Below, in pieces: positions 35,688-43,346 of a DNA stretch of 64,000 nucleotides. A program made the position numbers and the translations under genes. Within the stretch, counting starts at the first letter, position 1; every line of letters begins with the position of its first letter. The DNA is from Fontivivens sp964399735 (GTDB lineage Bacteria; Zhuqueibacterota; Zhuqueibacteria; Residuimicrobiales; Krinioviventaceae), in assembly GCA_964399735.1 (NCBI GenBank), contig CAYNSO010000006.1:11344-75343 (forward strand), given 5' to 3'. A model generated the notes under the pieces. That model had not been told where the DNA came from. It saw only the letters and a program-made list of their open reading frames with translations, and made no database searches.

Positions 35688-37067
35688 TTATTGACAGCCG
35701 ACAAATACAGAATTACCAAGATTTTTAAAATTTTTTTTCATTCCGGTATCCGGTATCAGTTGTGTTGCTAATGGAGTTGTTATCGGCTTTTTCCCCATAT
35801 CGGGCATACTTTTTTGTGTTCCCCACTCTAGTATAATATACACACTTTGATTATCTGTGAATGGTATAGTATAGTCTGTACCCTGGTAAAAATAATTCCA
35901 GACATCGGCGGTTTGATAGTGAGCCCCAACATTTGAATTAACTTCTGCTTTATAATAACCCAGCCGGTATTTTACGTTATCTGCCGGTAGAGTAAAGGAA
36001 TCTTCCAGTTGTTGTGATGATAATCCGTAATTAACATATATCATATCAACGCTGTCATAGCCATAGTTTGTAAAGTATAACAAGAAATAACTGCTGGTAA
36101 TAAATAGTGATAATGTATAGGACGATGTTGACGAAACATCAATGGTTTTTTCAGTCCAATACATTATTTCACCAATCACTGTTCCGCCTGTAGTTTTACC
36201 GGAAGTTGAACCGCTATAAGTAATTGAACCCGGATTGCCGTTAAAGATAATGGTTTCAAAAGAACCGGCTTCAATTGTATAGGTGCCTTTACCATTAACT
36301 GTAAAAACAATATCAGTAAGAGCAGTGTTATTAACAGTAAATTCAAAACTTTGCTGAGCAGCAGGTGAAGCATTTACCTGGTTGCTGGAACGAGCCAGCA
36401 ATTCTGTGTCCACTACCCACACCTGGTAATAATATGTCGTACCGGTTGTTACAGCCATATCCGTATAACTTGTTGTAGAAGAACCGGATCGAATTTGGGT
36501 TAACCTGTCCGAGTTAAGATCATGGCTGCTGCTGGTTGTTTTCCGGGTAATTGTATAGTGATCAAAATCCACGTCTGTACTTTGCGTCCAGTTAATTGTG
36601 ATCGAATTATCAGTAATGGCGCCAAGGGATAAAGTTACGGCAGCAGGGTAATGCCGTTCTAATTCAATATCTATGGTTTCGGATGCTTTGGTTAAATTTT
36701 TGGTTTCAGAACCACTATACTGCACAATATTATTAGTATCTCTGGCTTCAATGAGAAAAGTTCTGCTATTACCTTGTGGCACGGTTATATCACCGCTCCA
36801 GGTATCTCCGGAACCGGTCAACTCCCTGGTTATTGTGGACATACCAGACGCCGTAACGGTAACCACAACTTTTTGAATTGTAGCCGTTTTAAGCAGGGAG
36901 GTGACATCCTCTGCATTTTCACTATTGATAGTGATATTCAGAACTATTGAACTCGAATCGCTGTTGTTGCTAAACGGCATATCATTACTGCACTGCAACA
37001 ATACCAGGCAGCACCATAAAAGCAGCAAAGCGGCAGCAACATTTGTAAATGATTTTCTCATATTCAT
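35688..37067 (-). CDS. Lipoprotein with fibronectin type III domain
   Basis: 459 residues with a lipoprotein signal (CLVLLQC, Cys about 26). An N-terminal beta-sandwich (about 35-140, with TATIQKVVVTVTASGM and an SETIDIELERHYPA end) resembles the Ig-like domains of surface proteins. Residues about 143-235 are a clear FnIII domain (AAVTLSLGAITDNSITINWT to YYYQVWVVD). The last 220 residues are beta-rich with Ser/Thr/Tyr runs and match nothing I know. It starts 18 bases after the CsgG/PEGA gene with GGAGGAGA before the ATG, so the two form an operon. Confidence 0.8.
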   Translation of the reverse strand: MNMRKSFTNVAAALLLLWCCLVLLQCSNDMPFSNNSDSSSIVLNITINSENAEDVTSLLKTATIQKVVVTVTASGMSTITRELTGSGDTWSGDITVPQGNSRTFLIEARDTNNIVQYSGSETKNLTKASETIDIELERHYPAAVTLSLGAITDNSITINWTQSTDVDFDHYTITRKTTSSSHDLNSDRLTQIRSGSSTTSYTDMAVTTGTTYYYQVWVVDTELLARSSNQVNASPAAQQSFEFTVNNTALTDIVFTVNGKGTYTIEAGSFETIIFNGNPGSITYSGSTSGKTTGGTVIGEIMYWTEKTIDVSSTSSYTLSLFITSSYFLLYFTNYGYDSVDMIYVNYGLSSQQLEDSFTLPADNVKYRLGYYKAEVNSNVGAHYQTADVWNYFYQGTDYTIPFTDNQSVYIILEWGTQKSMPDMGKKPITTPLATQLIPDTGMKKNFKNLGNSVFVGCQ

Positions 37068-37085
37068 TGCATCTCCTCCCCGGTC

Positions 37086-37997
37086 TTATGGAATGGTTAC
37101 ATTAATAGTTACTTTGCTGTTTTTGGATTTTTGTTCATCATCTTTACTATTGCTTAGTAATAACGCTGCGCCGCCGCCCACAACAGCTGCGCCGCCCAAA
37201 ATGTACAATACTTTTTTACTGCCGCCTTTTTTATCAGTATCTTGCAGATCATCAAAATCTGTTTCAACATTAGTATCACCGGTATCGGCAAGAGAAACCA
37301 GGTCGGCTGAGTAATTATTTTCACCCTTGTTAACTGTTATGGTTTTTTCCCAGTCTTTGAAATTCACTTTAAAAATTTTTATTGTATGCTGACCGGGCAC
37401 AACAACCGTTTCCAGAGGCGTTTCCCCGGCATTGGCGTCATCCAGGTAAACTGTAGCGCCTGATGGATTGGAGGTGATTTTTAAAATTCCTTTTTCCCTG
37501 CCGATATACCGATTCTCCATTTTTCGCGCCAGGTTGACCACCATTTCGCGAATCAACGCGCTGTTTTTACAGCTTTCATTCTCTGCAAGCAGGGCTTCGC
37601 CATTGTTGGTATCGACAAGGCGTATATCGGTTTCTACAACCTGGTCAAATTTAGCTACTGTGCCAAAGACCAGAATATCTACCCCCAGAATTACCCCGAT
37701 CTGTTTGGCAGTACCGGCATCAACTGCGCCGGAATATTGAAAAGCCAGTTCCTGCATCATTTTATCAATTTCACTGCGTTCGACGACCTGGAACACCTGG
37801 CCATTGATCAATTCTGTCATAAGCATACCGGCAATGGCCTCGCCATACCCTTCATTTTTTGCCTGATTATTGGTGTCGGTAAGGGGAAGAACAGCTATGC
37901 GCGCCTTATCAGGCGTTTGCGCCTGCACTATGAAAGTTTGGCTTGCTAAAACAAGAATTACCAATAACAGCAACAAACTTTTATAACGTATAGACAT
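37086..37997 (-). CDS. CsgG-like and PEGA domain protein with C-terminal membrane helix
   Basis: 303 residues. Signal peptide (1-27), then a CsgG/LpoB-type domain (about 30-165, ARIAVLPLTDT, YGEAIAGMLMTELIN, FQVVERSEIDKMMQE, GVILGVDILVFGTVAKF), a PEGA domain (about 175-245, GILKITSNPSGATVYLDD and TPLETVVVPGQHTIKI) and a Gly/Ala-rich membrane helix (about 268-288, VLYILGGAAVVGGGAALLL). CsgG-type domains form or accompany outer-membrane secretion pores or activate penicillin-binding proteins; PEGA is a surface beta-sandwich. ATG 37997 follows GGGAGGTG directly. Coupled to the FnIII lipoprotein behind it, this looks like an envelope assembly or export pair. Confidence 0.85.
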   Translation of the reverse strand: MSIRYKSLLLLLVILVLASQTFIVQAQTPDKARIAVLPLTDTNNQAKNEGYGEAIAGMLMTELINGQVFQVVERSEIDKMMQELAFQYSGAVDAGTAKQIGVILGVDILVFGTVAKFDQVVETDIRLVDTNNGEALLAENESCKNSALIREMVVNLARKMENRYIGREKGILKITSNPSGATVYLDDANAGETPLETVVVPGQHTIKIFKVNFKDWEKTITVNKGENNYSADLVSLADTGDTNVETDFDDLQDTDKKGGSKKVLYILGGAAVVGGGAALLLSNSKDDEQKSKNSKVTINVTIP

Positions 37998-38123
37998 AAA
38001 CACCTCCCGGAAAATGAAAATACTTGAACGAACCGTTACTCGAAAATTATTAAAATTTTTAGAAACTAATTGTTCTTGTTTTCCTGCCTTTAACAAGTCC
38101 GATATTTGTAACTGTTACTGTCA

Positions 38124-38840
38124 TTATTTTTGCAATAACAGCGGTTCCAATTCTACTTTACGGATAAATAATTCAGCGCCTTCGGATTGAATGAGTATTT
38201 TGCCTTTACTGATGCTGCAATGCGAACCGTGATTTACTGTTACTCCATTAACGATATGCGTTGATGAATCTCCAACAGCAATTACCTGAACGATATTCCA
38301 CTCACCCAACGGTTTTTCTGCATCCTGAGATTTGGCAAAAACCCGGTTTTGGGCATTACCCTGCACGCCATTGATCATCATTTCCGGCCCCATTAATACA
38401 TAATCACCAACAGAGGCCGTCATAAGCTGGCATTCCACAGCATGCGGCCAGATGCGGTCAACGCTGTCGGCAGGAAAGAAATAAAGAATGCCGCTGTTTG
38501 GTTTTTTATTTGTCGGCAGTGAAGATATATCTCCATAGCGGAATTCAATGGTGAGTTTAAAATTTTCATATTCGTTTTTTGTGCATATATAGCCATTTTC
38601 TGTACCGCGAATTCGTATCTGGGCGTCTTTAATGGTAAATATGCTATCCGGATCGTTGTCAACACCTTTTGTTGCTAAAAATTTATAAAAGCCATCCAGA
38701 TTTTTGCCATTAAATAATTGCTGAATTTGCGGTTGGTTTTCTGTTTGGGTTGCTTTCTGGCAAGCGGTGACGATTATTCCTGTACCTGTAAAAAAGAGAA
38801 CAGTAATTAAAATTGCATTACGAATTTTTATTGATAACAT
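38124..38840 (-). CDS. DUF1080 (3-keto-disaccharide hydrolase) family lipoprotein
   Basis: 238 residues with a lipoprotein signal (GIIVTAC, Cys about 27) and one DUF1080 domain (about 40-235; LFNGKNLDGFYKFL, FKLTIEFRYGD, NSGILYF, VECQLM, GEWNIVQVIAVGDSSTHIVNG). The domain has a concanavalin-like fold; in some organisms it cleaves 3-keto-glycosides. GGGAGAAA precedes the ATG. It is upstream of the CsgG/PEGA gene on the same strand with about 126 bases between, so cotranscription is possible but not certain. A role in sugar turnover on the surface is inferred from the family only. Confidence 0.88.
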   Translation of the reverse strand: MLSIKIRNAILITVLFFTGTGIIVTACQKATQTENQPQIQQLFNGKNLDGFYKFLATKGVDNDPDSIFTIKDAQIRIRGTENGYICTKNEYENFKLTIEFRYGDISSLPTNKKPNSGILYFFPADSVDRIWPHAVECQLMTASVGDYVLMGPEMMINGVQGNAQNRVFAKSQDAEKPLGEWNIVQVIAVGDSSTHIVNGVTVNHGSHCSISKGKILIQSEGAELFIRKVELEPLLLQK

Positions 38841-39647
38841 TTGTTTCTCCCATTGTTGTCAAGACTTGAATTTTTTGTCTGTTTAAATGAAAATTTGAAT
38901 TTTTGACCGGAACACAGTCTGCAAATATAATAGTTAATTCAATTGTCTGTTTCATGTATTGAGATTCAAAAATTAAATATCATATCGGGGCGCGGAAGTG
39001 AGAGCGGAGCGTATCAGATGTTGATAATTTAATAAATTTGCTACATGTTTGCAACTATTCATTTGATTTTTTTTGCAGGCGCCCGCCAGAATCGTCAAAC
39101 AAGGCAACAAACGATTCTGGCGGGTGTGGAGGAGGGATATGTATGGGTCATTTTGATGAAACGCTCTGAACTGCATGACCTGGACTTGTTCAGGTCTATA
39201 TTATTATACCCGTATAATCTCTATCCGGTTTTGATCTGCATCACAAAACGGGGAGTTTTTTAATGCGATCAATTTGCCGGATATTATGGTCGTGCTTTTC
39301 AGCAGTGAATCATGCAAACCTGCTTACTTTATTGCAACTGTTATACCAAAAAAATATACAGATTTTATTATATTAAAATCAAATACTTATAAAAGAATGC
39401 AATTACCCCCGGTTGGGTGATATGATGCAAATTTTTCGCTGGTACGAATAATTTGCATAGTGTATCAAAATCCCTGATATACTAAAGTGACTGTCATTTT
39501 TAATTCCTGCCAACATTTTTTTCTTTTGCTGCCAGTTTTGGACAATTCAGTTTATCTATTGCAAATAGCCTTATCTGTACGTAATTACATGCAGATACGG
39601 ATAATGACGCTGCTGAGTTGTACTGTTTTTTTACCCTTGTGAATAAA
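38841..39647. other. Long intergenic region with an isolated palindromic element
   Basis: About 800 bases between two minus-strand genes. Short frames on both strands around 38973-39263 have poor composition and cross the palindrome, so I reject them as genes. The one clear feature is the inverted repeat at 39082-39124, listed separately. The rest is AT-rich without visible structure. Confidence 0.4.
39082..39124. repeat. 14-base perfect inverted repeat, REP-like palindrome
   Basis: CCCGCCAGAATCGT (39082-39095) and ACGATTCTGGCGGG (39111-39124) are exact reverse complements around a 15-base loop (CAAACAAGGCAACAA). It is much more GC-rich than the flanks, stands inside a long non-coding gap and has no T run, so it is not a terminator. 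It may be a repetitive extragenic palindrome or the end of a degraded mobile element. Confidence 0.6.
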
Positions 39648-39684
39648 AAACCCGGGTAATGATTGTTTTTTCTTACCCGGGTTT
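39648..39684 (-). terminator. Rho-independent terminator of the TSP3/OmpA gene
   Basis: 12-base perfect stem, AAACCCGGGTAA (39648-39659) with TTACCCGGGTTT (39673-39684), 13-base loop; on the minus strand a T run follows. It begins 18 bases past the stop codon. Confidence 0.88.
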
Positions 39685-39702
39685 GGATTGTTTCATCAGT
39701 GT

Positions 39703-41118
39703 TTATTGGGTGCGATAAAACTCTATTCTGCGATTTAGCGCACGCCCTTCTTTTGTATTGTTTGGCGCAATCGGGTCTTTTTCTCCATACCCTTTTGCTT
39801 TCATTCGTTTTGCATCTATGCCTTTGGCATAAAGATATTGCATTACTGTGTTTGCTCTGTCTTGCGATAACATGAGGTTTGCATTACTATTGCCAATACT
39901 GTCGGTATAGCCTCTTATTTCTATTTCCACTTCTCTGTTTTCCAAAAGGCTTTCTGCAACTTTATTAAGAACCGCGTAAGACTCGTCGCTTAATATTGCG
40001 TTGCCCGAGGCAAAAGTAACCCCTTTAAGAATCAGCGTGGAACCCATTTTTTCCAGAACCGGAGTTGGTTTTATATCAGGACAGCCATCGGTATCCTTGT
40101 AATTATTGAATGTTTCCGGTTCGTTGGGGCACTCATCTTTATCGTCAGAGATACCATCATAATCGTTATCCGGATCAGGGCAGCCATCCTCATCTTCAAA
40201 TCCATCCATGTCCTCTGCTTCGTTGGGGCATTTATCATCAATGTCCGGAATACCGTCATTATCGTTATCCAGATCCGGGCAGCCGTCCATATCTTTAAAT
40301 CCGTCAATGTCTTCCGGTTCATTGGGGCATTTATCATCAATATCCAATATTCCATCATTGTCATTATCCAGTTCCGGAATGCCGTCCTCATCCTGAAAAC
40401 CGTCAAAATCTTCAGCTAATTTGGGGGCCAGATCATATTTGTCGGGGATTCCATCTTTATCTGTATCCTTGTAAAATCCGAAATAGTAATGCAGAGAAAA
40501 AGACAGTTGCGCAATTTGATCATTAAAATCATCAAGACCGACATTATCATTTTTAACGTGTAAAATGGTACTGAATAAAGCCTGAACATCAAGAGCTAAA
40601 TAATCTTTAATGAAAAATTCAACCCCCAAACCTTCAGACAACAAAGCATTCTTGCGAAAACCGCTCACCCGCTGCCCCCATCTGAATTGATGATCATTAA
40701 AAAAAGTTATATTGGAATCGCCTACATTCCGTAAATCCCAAAGCAGGGCGCCGATTCCAACAACCAGATAGGGTTTAACAGGCTTTTCTTTTACGGGGGT
40801 GATTTTCATCGACAGGTTGACCGGGAAAAGGAATGTGCGAAATGGGGAATCGGGATCTTTAACAAAATGCGCACCCTTTTTAGCCGGTTTAAAGCTACCA
40901 TAGCCGGCATCAAGGTTAAGCAGAATGTAGGGTGAAATTCCATAGCGCAGAGAAAGGCTTGTAACATTACCTAATGCGCTTCTGTCAACCTGGTCGCCCA
41001 TATATTTTACCAGGGAGTAATTCAAGCCGATTCCTTTGCTTTCATCCCAGCAGGCTCCTGAAGCGCTGGCGATACCAATCAAAGTAAATAGCAGAATAAA
41101 ACCAATTCTTTTGTGCAT
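39703..41118 (-). CDS. OmpA family protein with thrombospondin type 3 calcium-binding repeats
   Basis: 471 residues. Signal peptide (1-22), an eight-stranded-type beta-barrel (about 23-225), thrombospondin type 3 repeats (about 228-365; DxDxDGIPDxxDxCPNExED pattern, with three near-copies of a 33-residue unit), and a C-terminal OmpA domain (about 370-471; ILKGVTFASGNAILSDES, IEIRGYTDSIGNSNANLMLS, RANTVMQYL, LNRRIEFYRTQ). The barrel sits in the outer membrane, the repeats bind calcium and the OmpA domain grips peptidoglycan. The start is ATG 41118 behind GGAGGAA; the TTG eight codons upstream is unlikely. This layout is common in FCB bacteria. Confidence 0.93.
   Translation of the reverse strand: MHKRIGFILLFTLIGIASASGACWDESKGIGLNYSLVKYMGDQVDRSALGNVTSLSLRYGISPYILLNLDAGYGSFKPAKKGAHFVKDPDSPFRTFLFPVNLSMKITPVKEKPVKPYLVVGIGALLWDLRNVGDSNITFFNDHQFRWGQRVSGFRKNALLSEGLGVEFFIKDYLALDVQALFSTILHVKNDNVGLDDFNDQIAQLSFSLHYYFGFYKDTDKDGIPDKYDLAPKLAEDFDGFQDEDGIPELDNDNDGILDIDDKCPNEPEDIDGFKDMDGCPDLDNDNDGIPDIDDKCPNEAEDMDGFEDEDGCPDPDNDYDGISDDKDECPNEPETFNNYKDTDGCPDIKPTPVLEKMGSTLILKGVTFASGNAILSDESYAVLNKVAESLLENREVEIEIRGYTDSIGNSNANLMLSQDRANTVMQYLYAKGIDAKRMKAKGYGEKDPIAPNNTKEGRALNRRIEFYRTQ
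40080..40440 (-). repeat. 99-base tandem repeats inside the TSP3/OmpA gene
   Basis: Near-identical units of 33 codons encode DNDNDGIxDIDDKCPNE-ED and DGCPD motifs. The repeats are close enough in DNA to allow slippage or recombination that would change the number of calcium-binding units. Confidence 0.7.
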
Positions 41119-41531
41119 ATTCAATTCCTCCAATTCGTTCAATTGAAAAACCAGAGAGATGCCCGGGTTTGTATTGTAAACCAGGTAAGATATGATTTTT
41201 TGTAATCAGTGTTGTTTGGAACTTTTGCTCATTATTTCCTGAATAATAAAAATTTGGGGAATATGACACAGCATAAATTTGTATTATGAGTAATTATTCT
41301 CATTTCTGTATATTTTATTTATTTGTTGTATTCGCAAAAAACAATTTATATATTTCATTATACGTTTTTTTATAAAATCAAGCAAGTTTTTTATTGTTTA
41401 AAAAAAATTATTACAAGTATTTTAAACTCGTTGTTTTAATTGACTTGTTGTGCTGTTACAGAGTGGATGATTTTTATTAATGGTCTTGTCAACAGTTTAT
41501 TTATAGAATATGATAAAACAGGAGAATAAGC
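41119..41531. other. Intergenic region upstream of the GTPase module
   Basis: AT-rich divergent region between the TSP3/OmpA gene (minus) and the first gene of the GTPase module (plus). No supported open frame and no strong inverted repeat. A TTGACT hexamer at 41440 has no good -10 partner. Confidence 0.4.
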
Positions 41532-41936
41532 GTGAATGATAACAAGTCGCAGACCTTGAATAATATTGAACAAATTCGGGATATTATTTTTGGGGATACC
41601 ATCCGATCGTATGATAAAAAGTTTAAAGAAATTGATAAAACAATCAGCGATCTGGAAAATTATTGTAAAACGAGAATGGATAAAATCGATAAAACTATTG
41701 CCGATATGGATTCCCGTATGCAGTCCCTTGATAAGAATCAAACTGAAAACATTAAACAATTAAAGATAGAGCTCGAAAAATCATTACAAAGCAATGTGCA
41801 CAAGCTGGAAAAATACCTTCAGGATTTGAAAGAAGAAAAAGTAGACAACTCTACGATTGCCAACAAGTTAATTGAACTAGGTCTGGCCATTAAAGGAGAA
41901 GACTTGTTAGATCACATCAAGGGAGAGAATGAATAA
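41532..41936 (+). CDS. Coiled-coil protein, first gene of the GTPase/OmpA module
   Basis: 134 residues, almost wholly charged and helical, with heptad-like repeats (FKEIDKTISDLENYCKTRMD, KIDKTIADMDSRMQSL) that predict a long coiled coil; the C-terminal 25 residues are less charged (TIANKLIELGLAIKGEDL). I do not recognise a named domain. GTG 41532 is used, seven bases after AGGAG. It overlaps the next gene by eight bases. Its position suggests a structural adaptor for the sensor and GTPase that follow. Confidence 0.75.
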   Translation: MNDNKSQTLNNIEQIRDIIFGDTIRSYDKKFKEIDKTISDLENYCKTRMDKIDKTIADMDSRMQSLDKNQTENIKQLKIELEKSLQSNVHKLEKYLQDLKEEKVDNSTIANKLIELGLAIKGEDLLDHIKGENE

Positions 41937-42819
41937 TTTGCCGGACGACCAATCAAATTATATTCCTGATCCTTTAAAGAATTTGCAGCAAATCATTTTG
42001 TCCGATATTGAAAATCGTATCGGTCAATTGGAAATTGCACATAAAAAGCTCGGGCAACAGCTTAATAACAAGGAAGAAATAATTAATACCCTGAGCCCGG
42101 TATTATCTGATTTGTTGCAGCTTACAATTCGTGATTCCAGGGATGAAATTGCCAATGCCTTATCACCGGTGATGAGTAAAGCTATCAAGAAACAGATCCA
42201 CGATTCCAAAGAAGAAGTGATAGATGCTCTTTATCCCATTGTCGGACGCATGATATCCAAAGCAATTGCTGAAGCTTTAAAGGGGCTGGTAAATTCAATC
42301 AATGAAAATATTAATAACAAGTATAATCTCAAGATATGGCTGCAAAGACTCAAAGCGAAAATTTTTGGAGTGAATATTGGCGAGTTGATTATAGCTGAAC
42401 AGGCCCCTTTTGTTATCCGTGATGTGTTTCTAATTGCCAGGGAATCGGGTTTGTTGATCGCCCATTATTCAAAAAATAATGATAATCCAGATAACGCTCA
42501 TATTGTTGCCGCGATGTTGACTGCTATTAAAAGTTTTGTCCAGGATGCTTTTGCTGCAGATCAGGCAAGCGAGTTGTATGAAATTGAATATAGTGACCAG
42601 ACAATTCGTATCGAACCGGGTTTATATGCATATTTAGCCATTGTTTACAGGGGAATTGCGCCAATCGGGTTAAATGAGCAACTGACCCAGGTTCAGGAAC
42701 GAATTCATAATAAATACTCCCGGTTTTTGCGTGATTACCAGGGTGAAAATTCCCGTTTAACCAAAATTGAAACGATCTTTACTGAATTTTCAGAAAAGTA
42801 CAGTCAAGAAAGAGAATAA
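41929..42819 (+). CDS. Cytoplasmic sensor-like protein related to the N-terminal part of long OmpA-family proteins
   Basis: 296 residues, no membrane segment. Two helical repeats (about 65-115; RDSRDEIANALSPVMSKAI and HDSKEEVIDALYPIVGRMI) lead to KAIAEALKGLVNSINENINN, then a globular domain (about 155-265; FVIRDVFLIARESGLLIAHY, AAMLTAIKSFVQDAF, RIEPGLYAYLAIVYRG). From memory, this exact order (ALxPVxxxAI repeats, IRKAIAEAL, EQVFLIHxxTGLLL, GMLTAIQDFVxDSF) forms the N-terminal half of long uncharacterised OmpA-family proteins of cyanobacteria and proteobacteria, where a TM helix and OmpA domain follow. Here those parts are in a separate gene (44813-45454). The ATG overlaps the preceding gene. 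Confidence 0.75.
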   Translation: MNNLPDDQSNYIPDPLKNLQQIILSDIENRIGQLEIAHKKLGQQLNNKEEIINTLSPVLSDLLQLTIRDSRDEIANALSPVMSKAIKKQIHDSKEEVIDALYPIVGRMISKAIAEALKGLVNSINENINNKYNLKIWLQRLKAKIFGVNIGELIIAEQAPFVIRDVFLIARESGLLIAHYSKNNDNPDNAHIVAAMLTAIKSFVQDAFAADQASELYEIEYSDQTIRIEPGLYAYLAIVYRGIAPIGLNEQLTQVQERIHNKYSRFLRDYQGENSRLTKIETIFTEFSEKYSQERE

Positions 42820-42821
42820 CA

Positions 42822-43346
42822 ATTCAGATCAATCAGAAAATATGTTTGCTGGGCATGTATGCTTCGGGTAAAACCAGCTTGATTCGTCGTTTTGTGCATA
42901 GCATTTTCGATGAAAAATATCTTTCTACAATAGGTGTGCAGGTAACGCAAAAAATGTTACCTCCGCTCGAGTCTGCCAGTAAAAAAATAATTCAGTTTAA
43001 TTTTCTTATCTGGGATATAGAAGGAATAGATCGAAATAAAAAGGTACAAAAAAATTACTACACCGGCGCCCATGGCGCAATTGTTGTAGGAGATTTAACC
43101 CGTAAGGAATCGTTTGAGGCTATAGAAGATCTTTTACAAGATTTTCATAGTATATGCCCAAATGCCAAAATTGTATTTGCCGGCAATAAAAAAGATCTGG
43201 TTATAGCAAAAGCTGAACCGCCCCAGGTCTTTAAAGAACTGGTTAATAAAAAAAAGGCCGGATACCTGTTAACCAGCGCTAAAACCGGAGAGAATGTTCA
43301 AGAGTTGTTTTTATTGTTAGCGAATAAAATTATAGAAAAAATGTGA
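42822..43346 (+). CDS. Rab/Ras-like small GTPase, probably started at ATT
   Basis: 174 residues if it starts at ATT 42822. The G boxes are in order: G1 GMYASGKT (11-18), G2 STIG (35-38), G3 WDIEG (64-68), G4 NKKD (122-125) and G5 TSAK. NYYTGAHGAIVVGDLT is strikingly Rab-like. The residue that is Gln in Rab/Ras (after DxxG) is Ile69, so intrinsic GTP hydrolysis is probably slow without a partner. The only standard start, TTG 42846, would remove strand beta-1 (QKICLLG), which leads into the P-loop; the frame is open upstream to a stop at 42783 and includes ATA, ATT and ATC but no ATG, GTG or other TTG. ATT 42822 has AAGAAAGAGA upstream and lies two bases after the preceding stop. Confidence 0.85.
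   Translation: MQINQKICLLGMYASGKTSLIRRFVHSIFDEKYLSTIGVQVTQKMLPPLESASKKIIQFNFLIWDIEGIDRNKKVQKNYYTGAHGAIVVGDLTRKESFEAIEDLLQDFHSICPNAKIVFAGNKKDLVIAKAEPPQVFKELVNKKKAGYLLTSAKTGENVQELFLLLANKIIEKM

Noticed and set aside
39045..39263. 72-codon plus-strand frame spanning the REP-like palindrome
   Set aside because: It contains the inverted repeat and has no family match; it is probably non-coding or a fragment of a degraded element.
40080..40440. Repeats as a CRISPR array
   Set aside because: The repeats are in frame inside an OmpA gene and encode calcium-binding motifs, without spacers.
42846..43346. TTG 42846 as start of the small GTPase
   Set aside because: It would remove strand beta-1 in front of the P-loop, which is part of the conserved fold; the frame reads back in the right sequence to ATT 42822.
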